Positions 41,607-50,364 of a stretch of DNA of 50,478 bases are shown in pieces. Origin of the DNA: Bacillus sp. ISL-55 (GTDB lineage Bacteria > Bacillota > Bacilli > Bacillales > Cytobacillaceae). Below the pieces are notes generated by a model. It was not told the DNA's origin and made no database searches. It worked only from the letters and a program-made list of their open reading frames with translations. A program made the translations under genes and the position numbers. The stretch is taken from the NCBI RefSeq assembly GCF_018613155.1, contig NZ_JAGGQU010000030.1, positions 1-50,478 on the forward strand. Direction: 5' to 3'. Position 1 is the stretch's first letter. Each line of letters starts with the position of its first letter.

Positions 41607-42227
41607 TCACGTCTTAAGATCTTTTGGAGGCAAGCGGTCGCCTTTCACTTTTTTATCATTGATTTTCGGTTCCTTGCCGTTAAAAAAGTTCTGCAAATTA
41701 GAACGATGGAGAAAGATTAAAAATAAAATAAAAGCAGTAAAGATTAATGGCTCATGAACTTCCGGAGAGAAGAAAGAAAAAATGAGCATCGCGATTCCCA
41801 CCGATATCGAACCCATGAACACGTATTTGGTCAAGAAAATGACCGCGAAAAAGGTCACATACACAGCCAGGAACATTCCGATATCAACAACCAGCAGTGC
41901 CCCTGCCGTCGTGGCAATCGCCTTGCCCCCGCGGAAGCCTGCAAAGATCGGGAAACAGTGGCCGATGACCCCAATCAGCCCGGCATACAACGGTTCAACT
42001 GGAGTATCGAAGATCAACGGAAGAGAGGCGGCAAGCATCCCTTTTGCGACATCCACAAGCAGAACGACAATGGCCGCTCGCTTTCCCATGACCCGCAATG
42101 TATTCGTCGCGCCCGGGTTTTTGCTGCCGTGGTCCCTGATATCAACATGGAAAAAATATTTGCCAATCAATAAAGCTGTTGGAATGGAACCGACTAAATA
42201 AGCTGCCAAAAGACAAATCCAAGTCAT
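41607..42227 (-). CDS. plsY: Acyl-phosphate glycerol-3-phosphate acyltransferase PlsY
   Basis: PlsY makes lysophosphatidic acid from acyl-phosphate and glycerol-3-phosphate, the first acylation of membrane phospholipid synthesis. The 206-residue integral membrane protein shows the three family motifs: VGSIPTALLIGK (12-23), DHGSKNPGATNTLRVMG near 32-48, and GHCFPIFAGFRGGKAIAT near 88-105. The C-terminal 25 residues are a polar tail. It is a single gene divergent from dagK, another lipid gene. Confidence 0.96.
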   Translation of the reverse strand: MTWICLLAAYLVGSIPTALLIGKYFFHVDIRDHGSKNPGATNTLRVMGKRAAIVVLLVDVAKGMLAASLPLIFDTPVEPLYAGLIGVIGHCFPIFAGFRGGKAIATTAGALLVVDIGMFLAVYVTFFAVIFLTKYVFMGSISVGIAMLIFSFFSPEVHEPLIFTAFILFLIFLHRSNLQNFFNGKEPKINDKKVKGDRLPPKDLKT

Positions 42228-42716
42228 ATAACGTCACCCTTTTAATATAGTTAGAGAATTTTATTCTGAAATAGTCCTTGTCAGAATGTTTATTTTGCCG
42301 AGCCAATCATTTCTTGATAAGTATGGCCACTGCTGAAAACGTGTGCTCTGTAAACAGTGAAAAGACAGGCCAAAACATCGGGAACTATTATGCCGTTTTT
42401 TACGTCTGTTGTATCATATAGATGGATCCTTCTGCACTGCTGATTCTTATCCGTGGCGTATCTCCAGTGTTTGGATGTGAAGTCTAGAAATCCAGTTGAG
42501 CAGAACAATATTGCGGCATGAATCATGGCTATTTTTGTACAGGTTGTAACCGGGTAATAAGGTCTCTATAGGCTGCATCCCGCAATTTTGATAACAGGTA
42601 GGGGTTTCCAATTTATGTAACCATTCTCTTTGTATTGTAAAAAAGAACGAGTAGGAATGGAAGAGTTATTCGAAAAATAAGATAGTTAACACTTTGATTT
42701 ATTAGTGGGTTTCTGT
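42228..42716. other. Intergenic region without a supported gene
   Basis: The 620-bp gap between plsY (-) and dagK (+) contains two short minus-strand open frames (42290-42526 and 42613-42828). Both lack ribosome sites and resemble nothing I recognise. No clear repeats, RNA genes or hairpin terminators are visible in this part. The dagK promoter lies at its right end. Confidence 0.6.
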
Positions 42717-42746
42717 TTGGCAAATGGACAGAATTTAGTTTATGAT
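42717..42746 (+). promoter_or_regulatory. Sigma-A promoter of dagK
   Basis: TTGGCA (42717-42722) and TATGAT (42741-42746) are separated by 18 bp, about 100 bp before the start codon. Confidence 0.55.
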
Positions 42747-42847
42747 ATATCCGGTAGAATGGATATTGAGGTAATTGCCTGGATAGAAGTAATGAGCTAT
42801 GATGTAAATGGATGGAATAAAAAACCATATTAAGTAGGATGATGGGT

Positions 42848-43789
42848 ATGAAAAGAGCAAGAATTATTTACAATCCAACTTCAGGTCGTGAGGTTTTTAA
42901 AAAGCATCTTGCGGAGGTCTTGGTAAAGCTGGAGAATGCCGGCTATGAGACATCATGCCATGCAACGACAGGTGAGGGGGACGCGACGCAGGCTGCTAGA
43001 ATTGCGGTTGAGCGGCGCTATGACCTGGTGATTGCAGCTGGCGGAGATGGCACGATCAATGAAGTGGTCAATGGGATCGCCGAACAGGAGTACCGCCCGA
43101 GAATCGGCGTCATACCAGTCGGCACAACAAATGACTTTGCGCGCGCGCTTCATATCCCAAGGGATATCGATGCTGCGGTCGACATCATTGTTAAAGGCGA
43201 AACGATTCCGGTTGACGTAGGCCGAATTAACGATAGATATTTCATAAATATTGCTGGCGGCGGCAGGCTGACGGAGCTGACATATGAGGTGCCGAGCAAA
43301 CTCAAGACAATGCTGGGCCAGCTCGCTTATTATCTAAAAGGAATCGAAATGGTGCCGTCCATTCGGGCATCAGAAGTAAGCATTGAATATGATGGAAAGC
43401 TATACGAGGGCGAGGTCATGATGTTCCTTGTCGGGCTGACGAATTCTGTTGGCGGCTTTGAACGCCTGGCTCCAAACTCTTCGATCAATGATGGATTGTT
43501 TTCTTTATTGATTTTGAAAAAGACGAACCTGGCGGATTTTATCAGGATCGCTTCGCTCGCTGTCCGCGGTGAGCATATCAATGACCCGGGCGTCATTTAT
43601 ACGCAAGCAAACCGCATCAAAGTGCATTCTAAGGAAACTGTTCAATTGAACCTTGACGGCGAATACGGCGGAAATCTGCCAGCTGAATTCGAAAACCTGT
43701 TCAGGCACATTGAAGTCTACGTGCCGTTGGATGAAATCCGTCCAGAAGACCGGCCGGAGAATCTTGAATTGAATTTTAAAGCAGAATGA
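42848..43789 (+). CDS. dagK: Diacylglycerol kinase DagK (YerQ)
   Basis: DagK phosphorylates diacylglycerol released by lipoteichoic acid synthesis back to phosphatidic acid. The 313-residue soluble lipid kinase shows RIIYNPTSGRE near the N-terminus, the nucleotide-binding AAGGDGTINEVVNG near 62, GTTNDFARAL near 94 and a conserved C-terminal LNLDGEYGG. I choose ATG 48 bases into line 42801 (42848), giving MKRARIIYNP, because TAGGATG sits eight bases upstream; ATGs at 42839 and 42842 are too close to it. A strong terminator follows. Confidence 0.95.
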   Translation: MKRARIIYNPTSGREVFKKHLAEVLVKLENAGYETSCHATTGEGDATQAARIAVERRYDLVIAAGGDGTINEVVNGIAEQEYRPRIGVIPVGTTNDFARALHIPRDIDAAVDIIVKGETIPVDVGRINDRYFINIAGGGRLTELTYEVPSKLKTMLGQLAYYLKGIEMVPSIRASEVSIEYDGKLYEGEVMMFLVGLTNSVGGFERLAPNSSINDGLFSLLILKKTNLADFIRIASLAVRGEHINDPGVIYTQANRIKVHSKETVQLNLDGEYGGNLPAEFENLFRHIEVYVPLDEIRPEDRPENLELNFKAE

Positions 43790-43795
43790 TGAATG

Positions 43796-43823
43796 AACCA
43801 CTCCAAATTGGGGTGGTTTTTTT
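43796..43823 (+). terminator. Terminator after dagK
   Basis: AACCACTCC (43796-43804) pairs with GGGGTGGTT (43810-43818) with one G-T pair around AAATT, followed by seven T. Confidence 0.93.
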
Positions 43824-43871
43824 GTGATTTGAGATAGGGTATAGGAGGATATTACAGATGGTGTTGCTTTG

Positions 43872-44500
43872 GGGAAAACCACGAGGACAGGCCGGGGTTT
43901 TGTCTGAATCTGGTGTGACTTCGGACAAAACTACGAGGACAGGCCGGGATTTTGTCAGAAGTTGGTGTGACTTCGGACAAAACGGAGAGGAGAAGCTGAG
44001 ATTTTGTCTGAAGATGGTGTGACTTCGGACAAAACGGAGAGGAGAATCTGTGACTTTGTCTGAAGGTGGTGTGACTTCGGACAAAACGGAGAGGAGCAGC
44101 TGAGATTTTGTCTGAAGTTGGTGTGACTTCGGACAAAACCAGGGGGGAGAAGCTGAGATTTTGTCTGAAGGTGGTGTAACTTCGGACAAAACGGAGAGAA
44201 GAAGCTGTGACTTTGTCTGAAGCTGGTGTGACTTCGGACAAAACCAGGAGGAGAAGCTGAGATTTTGTCCGAACATGGTGTGACTTCGGACAAAACGGTG
44301 AGGAGCAGCTGTGATTTTGTCTGAAGGTGGTGTGACTTCGGACAAAAGGGAGAGAAGAATCTGAGAATTTGTCTGAAGTTGGTGTGACTTCGGACAAAAC
44401 CAGGGGGGCAGGCTGAGATTTTGTCCGAACATGGTGTGACTTCGGACAAAACCACGAGGACAGACTGGGGTTTTGTCTGAACCTGACATGACTTCGGATG
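43872..44500. repeat. 52-bp tandem array R3 (12 units) of hairpins
   Basis: The phrase ACTTCGGAC recurs twelve times. Its CTTCGG begins at 43919, 43971, 44023, 44075, 44127, 44180, 44232, 44284, 44336, 44388, 44440 and 44492: all steps are 52 bp except one of 53, and the last unit is degraded. Most units hold an inverted repeat TTTTGTCTGAA ... TTCGGACAAAA around a loop containing GGTGTGAC, then a purine-rich linker such as CGGAGAGGAGAAGCTGAGA. The array lies between the dagK terminator and pncA in an 861-bp gap with no supported gene. The minus strand lacks stop codons in all three frames across most of the array, a by-product of its composition. Confidence 0.96.
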
Positions 44501-44650
44501 TAACGAAGAAGCAGGTTTCTCTGGTGTCCGTTTTGGAGGTAGTTTCCGAAAAACAATCAACTTTAATTCCCAGTCGATATGAAAAATTTGCCTGCAAATC
44601 ATATTTGGAAGAAAATAAAAGATAATAAGATAAAAGGATGTGGATACATA

Positions 44651-45202
44651 GTGGGGAACAAGGCGTTGATCAATATCGACTATACGTATGATTTCGTGGC
44701 GGATGATGGCCGGCTGACTTGCGGCGAGCCGGGACAGGCGATTGAAGAGAAGCTCGTCGGCATCACCAGGGATTTTATAAAAAATGGTGACTATGTTGTT
44801 TTCGCGATTGATGTCCATGATGAGGGCGATAAGTTCCATCCGGAGACGAAGCTGTATCCGCCTCATAATATCCGCGGTACGAAAGGCAGGGATTTGTTCG
44901 GTAGCCTGCAGGGAGTTTATGAAAAAAATAAGCATCTCGACCATGTGCATTTTATCGACAAAACGAGGTATTCGGCATTCGCCGGGACGGATCTTGAGAT
45001 CAAACTGCGCGAGCGGGGCATCACAGAAGTGCATCTCGTCGGTGTATGCACCGATATTTGCGTCCTTCATACGGCGGTTGATGCTTATAATAAGGGATTT
45101 AAGGTTATTGTGTATAGAGATGCGGTTGCTTCTTTTGATCAGGTGGGCCATGAATGGTCGCTCCGCCATTTTGAGAGCTCGATTGGCGCGGAGGTAAAGT
45201 AG
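44651..45202 (+). CDS. pncA: Nicotinamidase PncA
   Basis: PncA hydrolyses nicotinamide to nicotinate for NAD salvage (and activates pyrazinamide). The 183-residue cysteine hydrolase has the catalytic Asp in INIDYTYDF (Asp10), metal ligands in DVHDEGDKFHPE, the Lys in DKTRYSAFAGTDLE and the nucleophile Cys in GVCTDICVLHTA. GTG 44651 is chosen because it gives the same length as B. subtilis YueJ and has AAGGATG upstream; an ATG at 44579 adds 24 unrelated residues. pncB, which uses its product, lies 96 bp downstream. Confidence 0.93.
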   Translation: MGNKALINIDYTYDFVADDGRLTCGEPGQAIEEKLVGITRDFIKNGDYVVFAIDVHDEGDKFHPETKLYPPHNIRGTKGRDLFGSLQGVYEKNKHLDHVHFIDKTRYSAFAGTDLEIKLRERGITEVHLVGVCTDICVLHTAVDAYNKGFKVIVYRDAVASFDQVGHEWSLRHFESSIGAEVK

Positions 45203-45298
45203 CAGCAATTTCGCAAGACTTAGTGATGCGGATGTTGGCTTTCATTTGATCCGCAGACAAGTCAAGCGGTTCATGGCAGTATATTTGGAGGTTTTTTG

Positions 45299-46768
45299 AT
45301 GAGCACAAAATTCACAGACGATAGCTTAATGCTACACACGGACTTATACCAATTAAATATGATGGAAACGTACTGGCGTGATGGCGTTCATAATCGCCGA
45401 GCGGTGTTTGATTTATTTTTCCGCAAGCTTCCTTTCGGCAATGGCTATGCCGTTTTTGCCGGTCTTGAAAAAATCATCAATTATATCGAAAACTTCGGTT
45501 TTACAGAAGGTGATATTCAATACCTGCGGGAAGAAGGAAGTTTTGATGAGGATTTTCTTGCATTTTTAAAAGAAATGCGTTTTACAGGCACCATCCGTGC
45601 GATGCAGGAGGGTGAGATTGTTTTTGCTAATGAGCCGCTGGTCAGGGTCGATGCGCCACTTGCTGAAGCGCAGTTGATTGAAACGGCGCTCCTGAACATC
45701 GTCAATTACCAGACATTGATTGCGACGAAGGCTTCACGAATCAAGCAGGTCGTGAAAGATGAAATCGCGATGGAGTTTGGTACCCGCCGTGCGCACGAAA
45801 TGGATGCGGCTCTCTGGGGCACGCGCGCCGCTTATGTTGGAGGATTCGACTCCACCAGCAATGTGCGCGCAGGTAAATTGTTCGGCATCCCAATCTCAGG
45901 AACGCATGCTCACTCAATGGTTCAGGCTTACAGGGATGACTACACCGCTTTTAAAAAATACGCGGAAACGCACAGGGATTGCGTGTTCCTCGTCGATACG
46001 TATGATACGCTGAAATCTGGTGTGCCGAACGCGATTAAAGTGGCAAAGGAATTTGGCGATAAGATTAATTTTATTGGCATCCGTCTCGATAGCGGCGACC
46101 TTGCATACCTATCAAAGGAAGCTCGTAAAATGCTGGATGATGCTGGCTTTAAGGATGCGAAAATCGTAGCCTCAAGCGACCTGGACGAGTATACGATCAT
46201 GAACCTGAAAGCACAGGGTGCGAGAATCGATATTTGGGGAGTAGGAACCAAGCTGATCACCGCTTACGAACAGGCAGCTCTTGGTGCAGTTTATAAAATC
46301 GTTTCGGTTGAGAGGGAGGACGGAACAATGGAGGACACGATCAAGATCTCCTCCAATCCGGAAAAAGTAACGACCCCTGGCATTAAAAATGTATACAGAA
46401 TCATCAATAAAGCAACTAATCGCTCAGAGGGTGACTATATCACGCTTGAGAGTGAAAATCCGCAGCAGGAAAAGCGCTTGAAGATGTTCCACCCGGTTCA
46501 CACTTTCGTCAGTAAGTTCATCACTAATTTTGACGCTCGGGATTTACATCACGAAATCTTCAAAGATGGAAAATTAGTATACGAGCAGCCAAGCCTAGAT
46601 GAAGTCCGCAAGCATTCAAAATACTGCCTCGGCGTTCTTTGGGAAGAATACACACGGATGCTTAATCCAGAGGAATATCCCGTCGACCTCAGCCAGAAGT
46701 GCTGGGACAACAAAATGCAGAATATAAAAGAAGTAAAAGAGAAGGTCAAAGGGATGACCGGAGAATAA
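45299..46768 (+). CDS. pncB: Nicotinate phosphoribosyltransferase PncB
   Basis: PncB joins nicotinate to PRPP to give nicotinate mononucleotide with ATP hydrolysis. The 489-residue protein is the longer Firmicute form, with LHTDLYQLNMMETYW near the N-terminus, the active-site His region GTRRAHEMDAALWGTRAAYVGG near 162-183 in outline, GTHAHSMVQAY and IRLDSGDLAYLS near 262. GGAGG at 45287-45291 fits ATG 45299 (a TTG immediately precedes it). With pncA it forms a complete nicotinamide-to-NaMN salvage unit. Confidence 0.96.
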   Translation: MSTKFTDDSLMLHTDLYQLNMMETYWRDGVHNRRAVFDLFFRKLPFGNGYAVFAGLEKIINYIENFGFTEGDIQYLREEGSFDEDFLAFLKEMRFTGTIRAMQEGEIVFANEPLVRVDAPLAEAQLIETALLNIVNYQTLIATKASRIKQVVKDEIAMEFGTRRAHEMDAALWGTRAAYVGGFDSTSNVRAGKLFGIPISGTHAHSMVQAYRDDYTAFKKYAETHRDCVFLVDTYDTLKSGVPNAIKVAKEFGDKINFIGIRLDSGDLAYLSKEARKMLDDAGFKDAKIVASSDLDEYTIMNLKAQGARIDIWGVGTKLITAYEQAALGAVYKIVSVEREDGTMEDTIKISSNPEKVTTPGIKNVYRIINKATNRSEGDYITLESENPQQEKRLKMFHPVHTFVSKFITNFDARDLHHEIFKDGKLVYEQPSLDEVRKHSKYCLGVLWEEYTRMLNPEEYPVDLSQKCWDNKMQNIKEVKEKVKGMTGE

Positions 46769-46781
46769 TAATTCACAATGT

Positions 46782-46815
46782 GCTGCTTTCTTTAATCAGA
46801 AAGCAGCCTTTTTTA
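46782..46815 (+). terminator. Terminator after pncB
   Basis: GCTGCTTTCT (46782-46791) pairs perfectly with AGAAAGCAGC (46798-46807) around TTAATC, followed by C and six T. Confidence 0.94.
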
Positions 46816-46950
46816 TGGGCTTTAGCAGCCCGCTTTTAAAAAGTACTTAAATTATTTTGGTACTTCAACTAATTTCATATTTTTTCTAAAGGATTTCCCC
46901 TATGTGTAAAAGAATTATTAGGAAAGAATCTTTTCTAAGGATGTTGCCGT

Positions 46951-48024
46951 TTGAATGACCAGAGGATCTTCGTAGATTATGAACAGTTCATACCTAGGGA
47001 AACAGGCTTCATATTCAAATTTATTAAAAAAGACAACCAATTCATCCATACTTTTATCGAAGGCAAGCTCATAGAAAAGGTCGGTCTTTGCCCTGACAAA
47101 GTAACCGGGAAATCACTATGTGAATTTTTGCCGCCTGACCAGGCGATGCGCAAAGAGTTTTTTTACGAAAAGGCATGGAATGGGGAGCAGGTAAACTATG
47201 AAGGAAGTATTGGCGATGTGCACTATTTGGCAATTTTGAATCCTGTCATCCAAAACCGTCATACTATTGAGGTAATTGGGACAGCAATCGATATTACCAG
47301 CGAAAAAAACAGGGAGAAGCAAGTTCAGCAAATGGAGAAACTTTCTGTAGTGGGAGAACTTGCAGCAGGGATTGCCCACGAAATCAGGAATCCACTTACA
47401 TCCATGAAAGGCTTTGCTAAAATTGTCAAAGAAAGCGTTACGGATCAAAAGTTGATTCCGTACCTTGATATCATGCTGGATGAAATGGATCGGATCAATC
47501 AAATTGTCAATGAATTCATGTTCATAGCCAAACCTAATGAGAATGTTAATTTTCAAGATACAAATTTTAGCAAGCTGATCAGGGATTGCATCATCTTAAT
47601 GGAACCACAGGCTAACCTTAAAAGTATAAAAATGGATTATGAAATTGATAGAGAAATCATTTTGAATTGTGACCGGAACCAGATGAAGCAGGTGCTGATT
47701 AACCTGTTCCAGAATGCGATTGAGGCGACAGAGGACAATGGCCAACTTATCAGCGTCAGGCTTGATGAAGTGGGTAAGGAATCGGTCATGGTCACGGTTA
47801 TGGATAAAGGCTGCGGAATACCGGAGTCAAGGTTGAATCGCCTGTTTGAGCCTTTCTACTCCACGAAGGAAAAAGGGACAGGCCTGGGTTTGCTCACTTG
47901 CAAACGGATTATCGATCTTCATCAAGGAAGCATTGATATCGACAGCCAGCCTGGGGAAGGCACAACCATAGGTATCGTGCTGCCTCGGCATAAAAATGTA
48001 GAGACATTGTTGATCGCAGAATAG
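46951..48024 (+). CDS. PAS-domain sensor histidine kinase (sporulation-kinase-like)
   Basis: This 357-residue kinase has one PAS domain (about 10-120), a HisKA dimerisation domain with phospho-accepting His143 in AAGIAHEIRNPLTSMKGF, and a C-terminal ATPase domain with N box NLFQNAIEA, G1 DKGCGIP, F box FEPFYSTKEKGTG and G2 GTGLGL. It has no membrane segment, so it should be cytosolic. The kinase part resembles the KinA/KinE group that feeds the sporulation phosphorelay; no response regulator lies nearby, which suits an orphan phosphorelay kinase. The only usable in-frame start is TTG 46951, with AAGGA upstream; a lost N-terminal part cannot be excluded. Confidence 0.88.
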   Translation: MNDQRIFVDYEQFIPRETGFIFKFIKKDNQFIHTFIEGKLIEKVGLCPDKVTGKSLCEFLPPDQAMRKEFFYEKAWNGEQVNYEGSIGDVHYLAILNPVIQNRHTIEVIGTAIDITSEKNREKQVQQMEKLSVVGELAAGIAHEIRNPLTSMKGFAKIVKESVTDQKLIPYLDIMLDEMDRINQIVNEFMFIAKPNENVNFQDTNFSKLIRDCIILMEPQANLKSIKMDYEIDREIILNCDRNQMKQVLINLFQNAIEATEDNGQLISVRLDEVGKESVMVTVMDKGCGIPESRLNRLFEPFYSTKEKGTGLGLLTCKRIIDLHQGSIDIDSQPGEGTTIGIVLPRHKNVETLLIAE

Positions 48025-48028
48025 AAAG

Positions 48029-48063
48029 TGTCATGGTTCTTTTTGGAGCATGGCATTTTTTTT
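48029..48063 (+). terminator. Terminator after the kinase gene
   Basis: TGTCATG (48029-48035) pairs with CATGGCA (48049-48055) with one G-T pair across a 13-base loop, followed by eight T. Confidence 0.7.
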
Positions 48064-48152
48064 ATTGTCGTTCTACGGGGCTTATCTGTTAAAATGAAAG
48101 AGCAATCCTCTAAAATCCTCAACATTTTCTCACTGAAAGGAGCCACCTCACT

Positions 48153-50285
48153 ATGCTGCAAAAAGCCCAAGAATTATTGCAAAGTCATTTTGGATATTCC
48201 TCGTTCCGACTGGGGCAGGAGCAGGCGATTTTATCTGTGCTCGAAGGGAAAAATACCGTCTGCGTCATGCCGACTGGAGGCGGAAAATCGATTGTCTATC
48301 AAATCCCTGCGCTCGTGCTGCCTGGGACAACCATTGTCATTTCTCCGCTGATCTCCCTGATGAAGGACCAGGTCGATACGCTCACCCAGCTGGGCATTCC
48401 GGCAACATACATCAATAGCTCGCTGACTGCCGGTGAAGCTGCGGCCCGCATGGATGATGCCAGGAACGGAAAGTACAAGCTGTTGTACATCGCTCCAGAG
48501 CGGCTGGGATCCTGGGAGTTCATCGATGACCTGCAGGACATGGATATCCCTCTGATCGCCGTCGATGAAGCGCACTGTATTTCCCAATGGGGACATGATT
48601 TCCGTCCAAGCTATCTGCAGATTTCCGGCCTTGCTGACCGCCTGCCGCGAAAGCCGATTGTGCTTGCCTTGACGGCAACAGCAACACCTAAAGTACGTGA
48701 AGACATTTGCGCTTCGTTAAAAATAAACCCTGAGAATACGGTGATTACCGGGTTTGAGCGCAGCAACTTAAGTTTTTCTGTTGTCAAAGGTCAGGATCGC
48801 CAGGCGTACTTAAAGGATTTTATCAAAAAGAACGAAAAGGAAGCTGGCATCATTTATGCGGCGACAAGGAAAATCGTCGACCAGCTGTATGAATGGCTGC
48901 AGAAGGAAGGCTTCAATTCGGCCCGCTATCACGCAGGCATGAACGATGAAGACCGGAACCGCGAACAGGAGCGCTTTTTACAGGATGAAGCTTCTGTGAT
49001 GGTTGCAACTTCAGCATTCGGAATGGGCATCGATAAAAGTAACATCCGCTATGTACTGCATTTCCAGATGCCGAAGAATATGGAGAGTTACTATCAGGAG
49101 GCAGGCCGTGCCGGGCGTGACGGCTTGGACAGTGAATGTATCGTGTTATATTCGTCGCAGGATGTCCAGGTTCAGCGCTTTTTGATCGACCAGTCAGCTG
49201 ACCGAGAGCGAATCGCGCCTGAGCTCGAAAAATTGCAGCAAATGGTTGGCTACTGCCATACCGAAGAGTGCCTGCAATCCTATATCCTTCACTATTTTGG
49301 CGAAACAGAGACTGTGCGATGCGGACGCTGCGGCAATTGTACGGACTCTCGTGAGACGCAGGATGTCACGAAGGATGCGCAGATGGTCCTATCATGCATC
49401 ATCCGGATGGGACAGAAATACGGCAAGGCGATGACGGCCAATGTATTGACCGGCTCCCGTAATAAAAAGGTGCTAGAATTCCGCCTGGATAAATTGCCGA
49501 CTTATGGATTGATGAAGGACCGTAATGCCAAGCAAATCAATGACCTGATCGAGTTTCTGATTTCACAGGAGCTGATTGGCGTCGAGCACGGCACCTACCC
49601 GACGATTTATGTCCCGGAAAAGGGGAAGGATGTTTTGCTTGGCAAGACGAAGGTGTTCAGGAAGGAAGCCGTCCGGGTTAAGCAGGTTTCAAACGATGAT
49701 CCGTTATTTGAAGAGCTGCGCGAGTTGCGGAGGGACGTTGCCGCTGCGGAAAAGGTGCCGCCATTTATGATTTTCTCCGATTCCTCATTGAAGGATATGT
49801 GCCTGAAGCTGCCGCAGACCGATGCAGAGTTTCTCAATGTGGCTGGAGTGGGAGAGCACAAGCTGCAGAAGTATGGTGCGCCATTCATTCAGCGGATTAT
49901 CGAGTTCTGCGAGGCGCATCCGGAGCGTGAGCCTGTGATGAATGCCGTTGCGGAGCCGGCTAGAAAGCAGCCGAAAAAAACAGTCGGGGATTCCCATCTC
50001 GAAACGTACAAGCTGCATCAGGCGGGAAAGACAGTTGCTGAAATCTCTGCAAAGCGCGAGCTGGTGGACAGTACGGTTGAAAATCACCTGATCCAATGCA
50101 TCCAGCAGGGAATGGAAGTCGACTATGACTTGCTGATCCCAGCTGAGCATATTGAAGACCTCGAACGAGCCGTTGAAGAAGCCGGCCGCGACAGGCTTAA
50201 GCCAATCAAAGAGTTGCTCCCTGATGAGGTTAGCTATTTTATGATAAAGGCCTTCCTTTATAGGTCCAAGAAAAAAGTACACTAA
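48153..50285 (+). CDS. recQ: ATP-dependent DNA helicase RecQ
   Basis: RecQ is a 3'-5' superfamily 2 helicase for recombination and repair of stalled forks. The 710-residue protein has Walker A PTGGGKS (40-46), a DEAH box in VDEAHCISQWGHDFRPSY near 134, AGRAGRDGL motif VI near 320, the zinc-binding cysteines (CHTEEC, CGRCGNC) near 370-400, an RQC winged helix, an HRDC domain (about 520-600) and a C-terminal helix-turn-helix region (about 615-700, HQAGKTVAEISAKREL). The tail makes it longer than the roughly 590-residue B. subtilis RecQ. AAAGGAG lies before the ATG. A strong terminator follows. Confidence 0.95.
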   Translation: MLQKAQELLQSHFGYSSFRLGQEQAILSVLEGKNTVCVMPTGGGKSIVYQIPALVLPGTTIVISPLISLMKDQVDTLTQLGIPATYINSSLTAGEAAARMDDARNGKYKLLYIAPERLGSWEFIDDLQDMDIPLIAVDEAHCISQWGHDFRPSYLQISGLADRLPRKPIVLALTATATPKVREDICASLKINPENTVITGFERSNLSFSVVKGQDRQAYLKDFIKKNEKEAGIIYAATRKIVDQLYEWLQKEGFNSARYHAGMNDEDRNREQERFLQDEASVMVATSAFGMGIDKSNIRYVLHFQMPKNMESYYQEAGRAGRDGLDSECIVLYSSQDVQVQRFLIDQSADRERIAPELEKLQQMVGYCHTEECLQSYILHYFGETETVRCGRCGNCTDSRETQDVTKDAQMVLSCIIRMGQKYGKAMTANVLTGSRNKKVLEFRLDKLPTYGLMKDRNAKQINDLIEFLISQELIGVEHGTYPTIYVPEKGKDVLLGKTKVFRKEAVRVKQVSNDDPLFEELRELRRDVAAAEKVPPFMIFSDSSLKDMCLKLPQTDAEFLNVAGVGEHKLQKYGAPFIQRIIEFCEAHPEREPVMNAVAEPARKQPKKTVGDSHLETYKLHQAGKTVAEISAKRELVDSTVENHLIQCIQQGMEVDYDLLIPAEHIEDLERAVEEAGRDRLKPIKELLPDEVSYFMIKAFLYRSKKKVH

Positions 50286-50286
50286 A

Positions 50287-50321
50287 ACGAAGCCCGCGGG
50301 CTTCGTCTTTTCCTTTTTTAT
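50287..50321 (+). terminator. Terminator after recQ
   Basis: ACGAAGCCCG and CGGGCTTCGT (50287-50306) form a perfect palindrome able to fold with a CGCG loop, followed by CTTTTCCTTTTTT. Confidence 0.92.
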
Positions 50322-50364
50322 TTATCTTTTAAACAGAATTCATCTATATTTTCAACCAACAATC

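Noticed and set aside
41754-42201. Two 139-codon plus-strand frames
   Set aside because: They are antisense to plsY, which is fully supported by family motifs.
42290-42526. 78-codon minus-strand frame between plsY and dagK
   Set aside because: No ribosome site and no recognisable family; probably chance or an unrecognisable remnant.
43872-44500. CRISPR array
   Set aside because: The units are 52 bp with linkers of about 19 bp that are similar to each other rather than unique, and no cas genes are present.
43776-45208. Three long minus-strand open frames across the 52-bp array, encoding repeats such as SEVTPTSDK and CPKSHHLQTKSQ
   Set aside because: Because 52 is one more than a multiple of three, each frame cycles through the same three peptides and all three frames are open together. 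There is no ribosome site and no known family, and the longest one runs antisense to pncA. Composition explains it.
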